The position numbers and the translations under genes were made by a program. From Algoriphagus sp. TR-M9 (lineage in GTDB: Bacteria; Bacteroidota; Bacteroidia; Cytophagales; Cyclobacteriaceae): 64,000 bases of DNA. Where the stretch lies: contig NZ_CP115160.1 in NCBI RefSeq assembly GCF_027594545.1, positions 1,683,001 to 1,747,000 of the forward strand, read 5' to 3'. The notes below the pieces were generated by a model. It was given only the letters and a program-made list of their open reading frames with translations. It was not told the DNA's origin and made no database searches. Shown piece by piece: positions 45,091 to 55,300 of this stretch (position 1 is its first letter; each line of letters begins with the position of its first letter).

Positions 45091-45318
45091 TTAGAGTATT
45101 TCGACTTGAATGAGTGAGGCTTCTGTTTTACGAAGGGCAAGAATGGTCTCCTCCAATTTGAAGGCCATAGGACCTCCCATGGGCGCCGAATGCTGTAAGG
45201 TGATCACTTTACCCGGCAGAAAACCCAGTTCCATCAGGTTGATTTTCAGTGGGGAATTGGTGACCTCACGTATAATGGCAGAAGAGAAAATGGGGATTGT
45301 ATCAGCAGTAATAAACAT
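45091..45318 (-). CDS. feoA: FeoA
   Basis: A 75-residue SH3-like FeoA that partners FeoB. NLMELGFLPGKVITLQHSAPMGGPMAFKLEETILALRKTEA is the family signature, and little else is present. First gene of the feoA-feoB-Cys-rich operon. A Fur-box-like palindrome lies over its promoter. Confidence 0.93.
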   Translation of the reverse strand: MFITADTIPIFSSAIIREVTNSPLKINLMELGFLPGKVITLQHSAPMGGPMAFKLEETILALRKTEASLIQVEIL

Positions 45319-45346
45319 ATAGTTGCATAGGTCTTTTGACCGAATG

Positions 45347-45375
45347 CAAAAATAGAATTATTTGGAATGAATCTA
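45347..45375 (-). promoter_or_regulatory. feo promoter with Fur-box-like palindrome
   Basis: On the minus strand the -7 element TATTTTTG (45347-45354) matches TAnnTTTG. A 23-bp imperfect palindrome at 45353-45375 (arms begin TAGA and end TCTA, about 8 of 11 pairs) lies directly upstream of it, where an iron-bound Fur would block polymerase. The Fur link is inferred from the target operon. Confidence 0.5.
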
Positions 45376-45491
45376 AAGAAAAATAGATAAGATTTTTGTC
45401 ATGTTTTCATCTTTTATTAGAAAATCCAGTCCTTCTGCCTCTTCCTTTACCGAAAAGCCAGTTTCGTATGTCAATATTCTAGTTTTTTTGG

Positions 45492-46754
45492 CTAAGCTTT
45501 TCCTCTTAGCATCAGATTCCAATACATAAAAGGCAATCCGTATTTTTTGAGCAGCCACATGGAGTACTGTTCTTTCGTGGTGTCCACAAATTTGGAAATC
45601 AAAGGATCTGAATCCCGCACATTGTCATACTTGAATTCAGCTAGTACCATTTTGGAATAGCCAGTGACCAGAGGGCAGGATGAATAGCCATTGTAAGAGG
45701 CAGCACCCAAGCTGTTGGTTTGGATCATTCCCATGAGGTTTTCCACTAATACCGGTGCTTGCTTACGGATGGCAGCACCGGTTTTGGCTGTTGGCAGTGC
45801 TGCTACATCTCCTAGGGAGAATATATTCGGAAAACGCAGGTGTTGTAGTGTATGCTTATCCACATCTACCCAGCCTTTATTAGGTCCATCTTGCATGGAA
45901 ACCTCAGAGTCCTGGATGAATTTTGGTGCCATCTGAGGTGGAGCAAGGTGCAAAAAATCAAAGGGCATGCGTATTTCTGATTCACCATCTGTCTGCTCTC
46001 CCAGTTTTTCGTTCAATTCTATGTCTGTGGTTTTTATACCGGGTTTGATGTATCGAAATGTGATTTCTTTCTTGTCAGGATCTATTCGTACAGGGGAATA
46101 GAAGGGCTTAAAAACAATAGCTCGATCTTCGATGATTTGATTCAGGGTTTTAGCAAAATCCGGCACTCCAAAAATAACCGTACCCGGCGTTGCAAAAATC
46201 ACATTGGTTTTCTCCCTAACTCCGGATTTTCGGAAATATTCCTCAGCCATGTACATGATTTTTTGCGGAGCGCCCCCGCACTTGATAGGAGTTGAAGGCT
46301 GGGTGAAAACTGCATTTCCACCTTTAAATTTTTGTAGCATCTCCCAGGTATGTTCTGGGTTTGTATAGTTACTGCAAGCTATCCCTTTTTCCATCGCTTC
46401 GGGTAGTCCCTCCAAAAGCTCTGGCGCCATTACCAGACCAGGAGCGACGATCAAAAAATCATAGGTGATGTGCCCAGAGTTTTTGGTTGCAACGGTGTTC
46501 TTCTTTGGAAGTACTTGAGTCGCGTAGTCTTTGATCCATTTCACGCCCTTTGGAATATAATCTGCCTCCTCTCGTATGGTGTCTTTGAAGTGATAGGTAC
46601 CGGCCCCCACCAAAGTCCAGGCAGGTTGATAAAAATGCTTTTCTGAAGGTTCTATGATGGCAATGGGTAGTTTGGCATCTTGTCTTTTAAGTTGGGCGGC
46701 CACAGTGATACCTGCTGTACCACCTCCTATGATTACTACTTGAAAGTGACTCAT
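45492..46754 (-). CDS. Sulfide:quinone oxidoreductase-like flavoprotein
   Basis: A 420-residue NAD(P)/FAD-type flavoprotein with GGGTAGITVAAQLKRQ (about 10-25), EPSEKHFYQPAWTLVGAG, and FSLGDVAALPTAKTGAAIRKQAPV. C127, C159 and C360 (IACSN, IKCGGAPQ, GYSSCPLVTGYS) match the three catalytic cysteines of SQR, which oxidises sulfide to sulfane sulfur and passes electrons to quinone. It would be membrane-attached. A C-terminal amphipathic stretch (SMWLLKKYGLPFMYWNLM) is typical. A Crp/Fnr-type operator and a -7 element lie just upstream. Confidence 0.9.
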   Translation of the reverse strand: MSHFQVVIIGGGTAGITVAAQLKRQDAKLPIAIIEPSEKHFYQPAWTLVGAGTYHFKDTIREEADYIPKGVKWIKDYATQVLPKKNTVATKNSGHITYDFLIVAPGLVMAPELLEGLPEAMEKGIACSNYTNPEHTWEMLQKFKGGNAVFTQPSTPIKCGGAPQKIMYMAEEYFRKSGVREKTNVIFATPGTVIFGVPDFAKTLNQIIEDRAIVFKPFYSPVRIDPDKKEITFRYIKPGIKTTDIELNEKLGEQTDGESEIRMPFDFLHLAPPQMAPKFIQDSEVSMQDGPNKGWVDVDKHTLQHLRFPNIFSLGDVAALPTAKTGAAIRKQAPVLVENLMGMIQTNSLGAASYNGYSSCPLVTGYSKMVLAEFKYDNVRDSDPLISKFVDTTKEQYSMWLLKKYGLPFMYWNLMLRGKA

Positions 46755-46774
46755 GGCTAGAAGTGTTATTTAAC

Positions 46775-46819
46775 CCAATGTATAGCATCTGCCCAAAGGA
46801 AATTGTGATATTTATCACT
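46775..46819 (-). promoter_or_regulatory. SQR promoter with Crp/Fnr-type operator
   Basis: Operator GTGATATTTATCAC (46805-46818) is a perfect 5-4-5 inverted repeat. On the minus strand TACATTGG (46782-46775) is a one-mismatch TAnnTTTG. The operator centre is 36.5 bp from the last base of the -7 element, the same distance as in two other promoters of the window. Confidence 0.7.
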
Positions 46820-47015
46820 TAAGCGAAATTTACTTTTATTGATATGCAATAAAAATATTACGGTTTTTGTGGTTGGTTTACTGGATATTGCTAAAGTAAA
46901 TCATTACATTAATGTTCTATTTTTCAGGGTGTTAACGCTATTTTTCGTTTTTTTAAAATAGTTAATTTTCCTCCTGTGAATAATACATGAAGTCTTACTT
47001 TTAATCCTTTTTATC

Positions 47016-50000
47016 ATGGAAAAAGACCAGCTGGAAATGCTTTTGTCCAATGTGTTTGGGCATTTGAATGCAGAAAAAGGTTCTGAGAAAAAACAGTGGG
47101 AGGAAGGTGTTCCCTTATTGGCAAAGTCCTTATTGATCCAAAACAGTGAAGAGGTCAAGCCGGAGTCCTTTAGTTTTGAAAATACAGAGTTGTTCTTTCA
47201 GGATAGGGTACCGAAGAAAAAAATTGAATTGATCCAAAAGGAGGTTCAGAAAGCCAAAGTTTCGGAAAAGGAACCAAGGCTCAAGGCTTTTGTACGCGAC
47301 GTACCTATTCGTACCACACAGATCAAAACCAGTGTTCCTAAATGGGCTGCTGGGGCCAAGGTAGAAAAGTCCATAGGGCCACTCACGCGTCTGGACGGAA
47401 GGGTGATCACCATAGATTTTTATAAGGTCACCAAGTTGATCGGCATTTATCAGCAAAACAGTAATCTGCCGGTGATTTTGTTTAAAGCTACTTTCCAAGA
47501 GGCAATCGCCAAACCTATCAATGCCCCGGCCATACAAGTCAGCAAGACTTATGATGTAGCTCCTGGTAGTTTTTACATACGAGCTGACATGTTAGCTAGC
47601 AATGCTCCGAATACCAGGTATGTAGGCTTGAAGGTAAGTGACGGAAAAATACAGCTCAGTGCAAATCCAGTCCTTCAAGGTGAAAAACTAGTTTTGGCAG
47701 CTAATACCACTGTGCAAGTCTCCTTGGAATTAGAACAGACAACGGCAGCTTCCAAAGCAAAATCCAAGCATGGAAGAGATGCTTTTGAGGCAAAAGTTCA
47801 GACACCGGCTACCATTGCTATTTCCTTTTCAGGCGCTTCCAAAGCACAAATTCATGATAGCGCAAATGCCCAATGGGCTGTCTATGGGCAGGTAGCCTCC
47901 TTTGCCAAAATCAAAAAAGCGCCTACCTACGATGCACAGCTTTCCAGGCTATTGATCCCTTATTCTTGTTCAGAAAATCTTTTTGAACCCAAAAAACAAA
48001 GTAGTCCAATGGTGAAGCTTCAGGAGTCGGCTCCAGTGAGCAATTCCTTTTGGGCTATCCCTGCGGCAGAACTAGATCTAGCAGCACCCTTGGAAGTGGC
48101 AGGTTGTGGAGGCATTTTACAAGTGTTAAAGTCAGGGTTGAAGTTTAAATGGAAAGGACTGGAAGGCAAGAGTCTTAAACTGGTGAAACCGCAGCTTCTC
48201 GTTGAAAACGGAAGGATCGCAATCACGGATTTGGTTTCAGATGGAGAGGGAGCTTTCCAGACTATCGACCACTGGAAAGACGAACAAAATGATCATGGGA
48301 CCTCCATTTCACTTGCTTTAAACAAAAGTGCCACCTTTCTCTATAATTCTTTAGCTGAAGGTGCCGAGATGCTGGTAGGGCTCGCCAATGCCCAGATCAA
48401 GGTGGACAGACCTTTGCAGGTAAGCGGGCTACCTGTGGCTGTTAAAACCAAAAATTCAGCATTGGTATTGGCTGGGACAGATGCCAAGAAATTGATTTAC
48501 CTGTTTGATGACAATATTTTGTGGGACAACAAGTTGCCATTTGATAAAGTCCCCGATTTTAAAAGTATAGCCATAGCGCTGGAAAATGCTCTATTTACCA
48601 TTTCTCCCGTAAATGGAGCCTTGGTTTTTGGGGAGTGTACAGAGGATTGGACCAGGATAGTTAAAAGCCAGACTTTCTTGGTTTTTGGAATGCTCAGCTA
48701 TTTGCCTACCCTTCCTGATCCCTATGCTGCCAATCTTGGTGTTTTCGCCAGACAGTTTGGAGACAAAAGAAAAGTAATAGATGGTATTAGGAGTTGGCTG
48801 GTATGTCAAATCAGCCAAGAACCCTTAGATGAAAAAGTAGATAAGGTGGAGACCAAGTTCCATTTTGGTCCGAACAATACTTCTGCGTCAAAACCAACAG
48901 GCGTGGCAGGAGAGGTTAATAGTGATTTAGTGAAAAGTGTGACCCAACCGCAGCCTGTGGTGGGAACTTTGAAGTCCAGTTCTGCTCCCAAATCTGCCGC
49001 TAGTGACAATTCGCTTCCACCCTATGAGGAGCAATTAGGGGCATTTACTAGAATTTTTGAGCAGGATTATTTCGCCCTACTGGATGTCAGCTCCAATGCA
49101 AACCAGATAGGCGTGAGTATGGGGCTGCCCAATCGCCAACGAGTAGTGACCGGTGTGGCTCATTCAGTGGGTGATGGACAGGCGAGCATCTCACAGACGA
49201 ATAGTCAAATGATTTCCGTGGAAGGGATGCAGGTGATCGCACCAGGTGCGATGACCAGACTTTTCATGATGCCTCAAGTGGCTTGGGAACCGGTTTTCAA
49301 CCTGACTCCACCAGCCCCAGGAAAGCCGGGGGATCCTCCAATGCTTTTTAACTATTATCCAAATGACGGTGGACCAACTCGATTTATAAACAGCCATGCC
49401 GAGAGGATAGCAGTTTCTCCTAAACCCTTGGTGGATTTTATTTTAGATAAATATCAGAAGCAGGAAACTCCGGTAAACACCTTGTTTACTTTACCATTTG
49501 GGCTGAAAGCAATGGCTGAGCTCTCGCACACCAATGAACGGGAAAGCATCAAACCTACACTTGACAATGTCAGGCCAAATTTCCCGAACGATATGCAGGG
49601 AGGGATACAGATTCGGGCCACAGCTGGGGATTATGGTAAGAAATTCAATAATGAGCCGAAGAAAAATGATCTCCCCATGTTTGCAGGGTTTACCGTGCAG
49701 CTTGCAAATGTACTTGGACTGGGGGGCAATGCTACCGGTGCCAGTACATTAGGTCAAAGTGTCACTGAAATATTCAACGGAGAGTTTTTTGTGGATCAGG
49801 CAAATCCTTCGCAAGTGACCGGAAGGGGAGTTCCTGTAAGCAAAATAGACTTTTCAGGCTATGGAGCTTCTGCTTTCAGTAACTGGCTGAGTCCATCTGC
49901 TGCGATCGCCCAGACCAGTCAGGCGAGATTTGATATAATGATGGGCAGGACAGGCCATGAGGTGATCCAGGTGAAGAGTATAGTTTACCCCTGGGGTATA

Positions 50001-52322
50001 CGAGTGGTCCGAACCATTACATTATTCAGGACAAGCTCAGGATTTGTTTACCGGACGGACAGCGGATGGCAGCCAGAATCCGATGGAGTATTTGATTTTA
50101 GATATAAATACATTGACAAAACAGTTGCCGGAAATCCGGAAGTGGAAGAGGCACCTTATGAGCTACACCCCGGCACTTTGAGAGGGTTGTTTAATATTTC
50201 AAACATTCAAGAAGACGGGACAGTAGCGGATTATGTAGCAAAAAACAACATTGTCCAAAACCAGAACTACATCAATGTCTTTGGCGAGAAGGTCAATAAT
50301 AACGGGCCTGCATTTGATCAGGAAGTGAAATGTGTGGCAGTGTATTTTGATGCAGATATAGCTGTAGAAAATCTGGTGAAAGGCCATAAGAATGGACGCA
50401 CCCCAGCCAAAAAGATTTTAGGTTATGTACAGTTGTCTCCTCCTGGTATTCCTTTAACACCAAATCAACTTAGGGGATTGCTTACCCTTCAGGGTGGTCA
50501 AATGGGCGGAGATATCAACTGCGTAATGGATGTCAATAACTCCGGGCAATTGATGCAAATCAATAGATTTGATATTTCTCATTCTGAAAAACCTGGGAAT
50601 CCTAGTGACCAACCGATTTTTGTGGCGGCTACCCGCGGATCAGTTTTATTGCCAAAAGACGGCAGCTGGAGTATGGTGCAGCATGAGACCGGTTCTGGAG
50701 AGGTGACGCCCCTGCCACCGCATATTCCTATTCCACTCATACGGGTTGGAGAGTGGGATAAGCAGACTGTAGTGAAAAATACAGACGTTGCCAATAAATT
50801 ATTACGCTTGGCTCACCCAACTGAGATTCTCAGAAATCCTGTGGAGGCCACTATAAATTATGGTTTTCTTCAGAGTACAGCCACGCAAAAGGCACTTTTC
50901 CTGACTCCTAGCTATAAAAAAGGCATTTCCAAATTGATGAGTAAAACGCCTCCTATTTTTTCGGATGCTTACAAGTTGATGAATGGAAGCAGTATTTTCC
51001 CGAATGTAGGAGATGCCTATTCCAATTATGGAAAGGCTATGGCGCTCTTGGATGGGGTGGATGAGCAGGGAAATAAAGTGAAAGCTTTTATCGAAAATGC
51101 TGCACAGGATGGAGGTAGAAAAGTACTTGAACTCATGGAGATTACTGCGAAGGAAGAAGCGGGAAAAGTGGTGGACAAGGGCTTTAAGCTGCTCTCAGGT
51201 GAGGCAAACGCTACACTGAATAAAGCCTTGGCGTTTGATGTGCCAAACTTCGATCCATTGTACCTGGTGGACATGGATGCGCTGAAAATTTACATTGAAT
51301 ACAAAGCAACTCAAGGAGCTCCCGGAAATAAACAATATGTGGACTCTAAGTTGAATTTTGATGTGGATTCATTTGCCAATGATCTCGCTGATACTTGGAA
51401 GAGTAAGGTTAACAATGTAGGGATGGTAGTTGACCTGGGGTCATTTGAGCGCTTGATGACCATCAAGGGAAATTTTGATGCGGCTAAGGGCAAAGAATCC
51501 GGCTATGCAGGCGATAAAGATAATCCGGGGCCACTGGATGGAATACCATTACCTGAGGTGGAATTTAGCCCTGCGCTAGAGCCTGTAATTGAGCTTTTAC
51601 AGATGCTCGCTGCACTCAGTACCGGAGATTATGGAGCGGTCATGCGCAAAGGTCTACAGATTGCAATGAGTAATGCCGGAGAAATCTGGGAATATAAGTT
51701 TGAGGCAACCAAAGAGATACCCCTGATTCGATTCCCGCCGGAGGATTCGGTTTATAATTCCCCACAATGTCCGCTTAGGTTAGAAGCTGGGCTAGCTTTG
51801 GGAGTATATTTTAATGCCGCACTTAAAGTCACCAATGATCCAAAACAACTACTACCTACAGCTGGAGGTTTTGTGCAGTTCAATGGAGGATTGGAGGTCA
51901 TGTGCGTCACAGTGGGGGCAGCCACCATTTACGCAGTGGGTTCGGTAGAAGTGAAGATTGCATGCGACACTAAAATAGGGCCAAGTCTGATGATGAAATT
52001 TGGCTTTGGAGCCAATATTTCGGTGGGTCTTCCAGTGGTCGGAAATGTGAGTGTGACCTACATGGTAGGTTGTGAAATGTATGCCGATGCCAATGTTATA
52101 GAGGTGACCGCATTTATGCTTTTCAAAGGGCATGCAAATATCCTCGGCGGAATAGTAAGTGTGACAATTTACATAGAAGCCAGTGGCACCGTGAAGCGAA
52201 TCTCTAGTCCTGAGCGAACCGATTGTACTGCCTCTGTCACCTTCGGGCTGGACATCAGCATATGCTTTATTATCAATATAAGTTTCGAAGAGACCTGGCA
52301 GGAAAGCCGTCAAATCGCCTAA
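47016..52322 (+). CDS. Giant protein of unknown family (1768 aa), first of a pair
   Basis: I do not recognise this protein. Of 1768 residues there is no signal peptide at the start (MEKDQLEMLLSNVFGHLNAE). The first ~800 residues look beta-rich with repeated small domains (for example LTRLDGRVITIDFYKV and LSYLPTLPDPYAANLGVFARQ). The middle contains EEQLGAFTRIFEQDYFALLD and PLPPHIPIPLIRVGEWD. A helical stretch lies near 1290-1400 (YSNYGKAMALLDGVDEQGNK, LELMEITAKEEAGKVVDK). The last ~200 residues are a Gly/Val/Ala-rich chain of short hydrophobic strands (GGLEVMCVTVGAATIYAVG, SVEVKIACDTKIGPSLMM), ending in FEETWQESRQIA. The second giant gene begins 24 bp later. No transposon or phage genes flank it. 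Confidence 0.85.
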   Translation: MEKDQLEMLLSNVFGHLNAEKGSEKKQWEEGVPLLAKSLLIQNSEEVKPESFSFENTELFFQDRVPKKKIELIQKEVQKAKVSEKEPRLKAFVRDVPIRTTQIKTSVPKWAAGAKVEKSIGPLTRLDGRVITIDFYKVTKLIGIYQQNSNLPVILFKATFQEAIAKPINAPAIQVSKTYDVAPGSFYIRADMLASNAPNTRYVGLKVSDGKIQLSANPVLQGEKLVLAANTTVQVSLELEQTTAASKAKSKHGRDAFEAKVQTPATIAISFSGASKAQIHDSANAQWAVYGQVASFAKIKKAPTYDAQLSRLLIPYSCSENLFEPKKQSSPMVKLQESAPVSNSFWAIPAAELDLAAPLEVAGCGGILQVLKSGLKFKWKGLEGKSLKLVKPQLLVENGRIAITDLVSDGEGAFQTIDHWKDEQNDHGTSISLALNKSATFLYNSLAEGAEMLVGLANAQIKVDRPLQVSGLPVAVKTKNSALVLAGTDAKKLIYLFDDNILWDNKLPFDKVPDFKSIAIALENALFTISPVNGALVFGECTEDWTRIVKSQTFLVFGMLSYLPTLPDPYAANLGVFARQFGDKRKVIDGIRSWLVCQISQEPLDEKVDKVETKFHFGPNNTSASKPTGVAGEVNSDLVKSVTQPQPVVGTLKSSSAPKSAASDNSLPPYEEQLGAFTRIFEQDYFALLDVSSNANQIGVSMGLPNRQRVVTGVAHSVGDGQASISQTNSQMISVEGMQVIAPGAMTRLFMMPQVAWEPVFNLTPPAPGKPGDPPMLFNYYPNDGGPTRFINSHAERIAVSPKPLVDFILDKYQKQETPVNTLFTLPFGLKAMAELSHTNERESIKPTLDNVRPNFPNDMQGGIQIRATAGDYGKKFNNEPKKNDLPMFAGFTVQLANVLGLGGNATGASTLGQSVTEIFNGEFFVDQANPSQVTGRGVPVSKIDFSGYGASAFSNWLSPSAAIAQTSQARFDIMMGRTGHEVIQVKSIVYPWGIRVVRTITLFRTSSGFVYRTDSGWQPESDGVFDFRYKYIDKTVAGNPEVEEAPYELHPGTLRGLFNISNIQEDGTVADYVAKNNIVQNQNYINVFGEKVNNNGPAFDQEVKCVAVYFDADIAVENLVKGHKNGRTPAKKILGYVQLSPPGIPLTPNQLRGLLTLQGGQMGGDINCVMDVNNSGQLMQINRFDISHSEKPGNPSDQPIFVAATRGSVLLPKDGSWSMVQHETGSGEVTPLPPHIPIPLIRVGEWDKQTVVKNTDVANKLLRLAHPTEILRNPVEATINYGFLQSTATQKALFLTPSYKKGISKLMSKTPPIFSDAYKLMNGSSIFPNVGDAYSNYGKAMALLDGVDEQGNKVKAFIENAAQDGGRKVLELMEITAKEEAGKVVDKGFKLLSGEANATLNKALAFDVPNFDPLYLVDMDALKIYIEYKATQGAPGNKQYVDSKLNFDVDSFANDLADTWKSKVNNVGMVVDLGSFERLMTIKGNFDAAKGKESGYAGDKDNPGPLDGIPLPEVEFSPALEPVIELLQMLAALSTGDYGAVMRKGLQIAMSNAGEIWEYKFEATKEIPLIRFPPEDSVYNSPQCPLRLEAGLALGVYFNAALKVTNDPKQLLPTAGGFVQFNGGLEVMCVTVGAATIYAVGSVEVKIACDTKIGPSLMMKFGFGANISVGLPVVGNVSVTYMVGCEMYADANVIEVTAFMLFKGHANILGGIVSVTIYIEASGTVKRISSPERTDCTASVTFGLDISICFIINISFEETWQESRQIA

Positions 52323-52346
52323 TTTTTTAACACAAAAACTCAAGTT

Positions 52347-55300
52347 ATGGAACCTAAAAGATTATTGTCCTTAATGACTTTTCCGCAGCGTTATGATGGA
52401 AATACGCTGACTGTAAATATTGTGGTGGTCCCACGGAATACTAATCCATTTTCGAACTGGGCAACGGGTTTGCCAAACCCCGCAAATGTCCCGGGCTTTG
52501 CCGATTTTCAGCCGGAATTTACTTTGTCCATAGTGCGTGGTACAGATGATTTTCCGCTGAGTAATGCTACGGCTCCAAGTAGGATACCGATAGTAGAACC
52601 AGTTAAAATCACAGCTGCTACGAACAAGGCAGAGATCATCAAGAAGGTAGCAGATGCCATGCCTCTGCCGATTACCGATAATTCAGATAAGCTGCCAGAC
52701 CCAGTTCCGGTGGAAAAAAGTATCAAGAAATATCTACCTAAAACCTACCGCAACAGCTTTAACTTCACGCAGCCTAGACACCCCAATGCCATTACTGATG
52801 ATGGGTATTCTTGTGCTGTGAGAGATAAGGTGCCAACGGTAAACTATAAGCCTAGAACCAAACTGAGCTGGGGTAAGGTGTTTGCAAATATATTGCGTCA
52901 GCCATTGCTGGCAAAAGCATGTGGGATGATCTATGAAGTGAAGCTTGAGGTGAAAGCAGAATGGTTTGAAAATGGTTGGTATTTGTATGCCGATATAGTC
53001 AATGATCCTTATGCTACAGCGCAGACAGGGCTCTTAGAGCATGCAGATGGTCCTCTGATTAAGCGATATGCTGCCAAAATCCCCGAGTTAGTGGAGGGAG
53101 AGAGTAGACCGGTTTTCGCCCCGGTACTATTCCCTGTACTTTATAAAAAAGCCACTGACCCCAGCGAACCTCTACCACTTGGGCCTTGGGATGAATTATT
53201 CATAGAGGCTCAAACTTACAATGATGGCTTTGCCAAAATAGTACACGCCAATCAGCCCGTAAGTGGAAATTTATTGGAGGAAACTCCGGATGAATTACCT
53301 CCTCAATCTGACGCAGGAATTAGACTGGGCTGGGATGATGAGCAAATACTGGTTTGGTACCTCCGCCAGATGATAGAAAATCCATCTAACCCAGGATCTA
53401 AGGAACGCATTGATGCACCTTTGGGAGTGATGGGGTATCATATCGATGTGCGTGCAGCAAAACCAGGGGCTGTCTGGGAAAGCCTCAATAATATTGCTAT
53501 CAATGAGTCTGCTAACATGTTCAAAGGACAGTTGGAAGCAAGTACCACCGAATTGCCTTACCAAGTTTATCCCAATAAAATCTCTGGGCCTAACAGTGAT
53601 CATTATTGGTTGCCAATGTACTATGCACATTGGATTGGTAAAAATCTGGTGACAGAAGATAAAGATGCCTTAGAAATCTATAGAAATGATCAGGATAATG
53701 GAGGGATTCAGGACGAGGTTCAGGATAAGAAAGTGGTACAAAATAAGGCGCTAATTCCGGTACCTTTGGAAACTGAACTTCGCTATGGAAATACCTATGA
53801 ATTTAGGATTAGAATGACTGATATATCCGGAGGCGGGCCCAGCCTTACGGATAATCCACTCAATGACGCTCCAAGCCCGGAAACCAGCGTTTCATTCAAG
53901 AGATTTGTCAACCCAGCCATGCTGAGGGTGGAGAAGCCAGAGGAGATCAGAAGTAACCAAAGAACCTATTTCAATGCTGTGGATAATGATGAAACTGAAT
54001 TTGATTCAAATCCTAGTTTCGTGATCCAAAGACCCCTATTGGAATACCCTGCGGTAGTTTTCACCAATAAGTATCAGGCACTGGGTCAGGATCCTATCGC
54101 AATGTTGAAGGCCTTAGATTTTCAGCCAGATGGGCTAAAGCCGGCACTTCCGGATCCAGATGTGACCAAGGTTAAGGTGCGTGTCGAAGTGAAGTCTCTC
54201 CGTATGGATACCCAGCTCAGCCAAAAAGGAGATGATAGTTATATAACTTTATACGAAACAGCGCGGGCATTTCCAGAGCAATTTGAGGGAACACTGACTA
54301 TCCCTATGGAGTTTATTGATGTTCCTGTGTTGAATTTAGGCGAGCCGGCCAATCCTTTTTTGAGGGATGACTTATTGATTGATGATATCAACGGCATGGA
54401 AGGTTTGGTGCTGCCAAGCGGTAGACATATAAGGATTTCCCTTCGAGCTGTGGCTGAAAGTCAGGAAGCCCCTGAAAGTTATTTTGGCATCATAGATGAT
54501 GTGGAAGACCAGGATAGCAGGTTTGGTAAGAATATGCAGTTTATGCTGTACAAAGAACCTACGGCTGAGTTGGATTTGCTCCAGCAATTTGAAGATGTCC
54601 CACCGGTTCAAGCCCTATTTCTCAAACCAGATGCAGTGCCTACTATCAAAGGAAATATTTATAACTCCCTGCTGAGAAGGACTGCTGAGGAGAACCAAGC
54701 TGGAGTGGTGGAAAGATTGGCCAATGCACTAGGCGTTGAAGCCAAAGGGTTGACCCTAGTGGCACCGAAAGGAGAGCGCATAGCATTTGGCTGTAGTTCT
54801 AGAATTAGGCATACTTTGGCTCCTGACGGAAGCTCTATCACCTTTGCAACTAAATCCGATCTTTATAATCAATGGTTGGCTACTTTGAGTTATAAACTCA
54901 ATAGAGATTGGGCTTGGGATTCTTTGGACGATGTGTCATTTGTCATAGAAAGGGAATTTAAATTTCGAAAGGATTTAAATTCAGAGTCCAGGAAGAATTC
55001 CTATCTGGGTGATATTGAGCTTAAGCATACGGTTTCTTTTGAGGCATTACAGCCGGATAGATTTGATGCTGTAAACAGAAATTACACCCGCATCATTTAT
55101 ATAGACGCCCTGGACCCGAAGAACGAACTGAAGCAAAATAACGGTGACCTTAGGTTCCCTGACGAATTGTGGGCCACATACAAAATCAAACCAAAGGTGA
55201 GAGTCGGCCATCCTCAACCTGAGGAACTGGAAACAGATCAGTTGACCTTACCTACCGTTTTACCACCTGCACAGGTGCCGAAAATAGTGAGTGTGGGAAT

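Noticed and set aside
45373-45558. Minus-strand frame MAAQKIRIAFYVLESDAKR... between feoA promoter and SQR
   Set aside because: It starts within SQR in another frame, overlaps the feo operator, and has no family features.
46805-46818. The operator as a control site for the first giant gene
   Set aside because: It is about 200 bp upstream and its spacing fits the SQR -7 element exactly; no comparable -7 was found for the giant gene at that distance.
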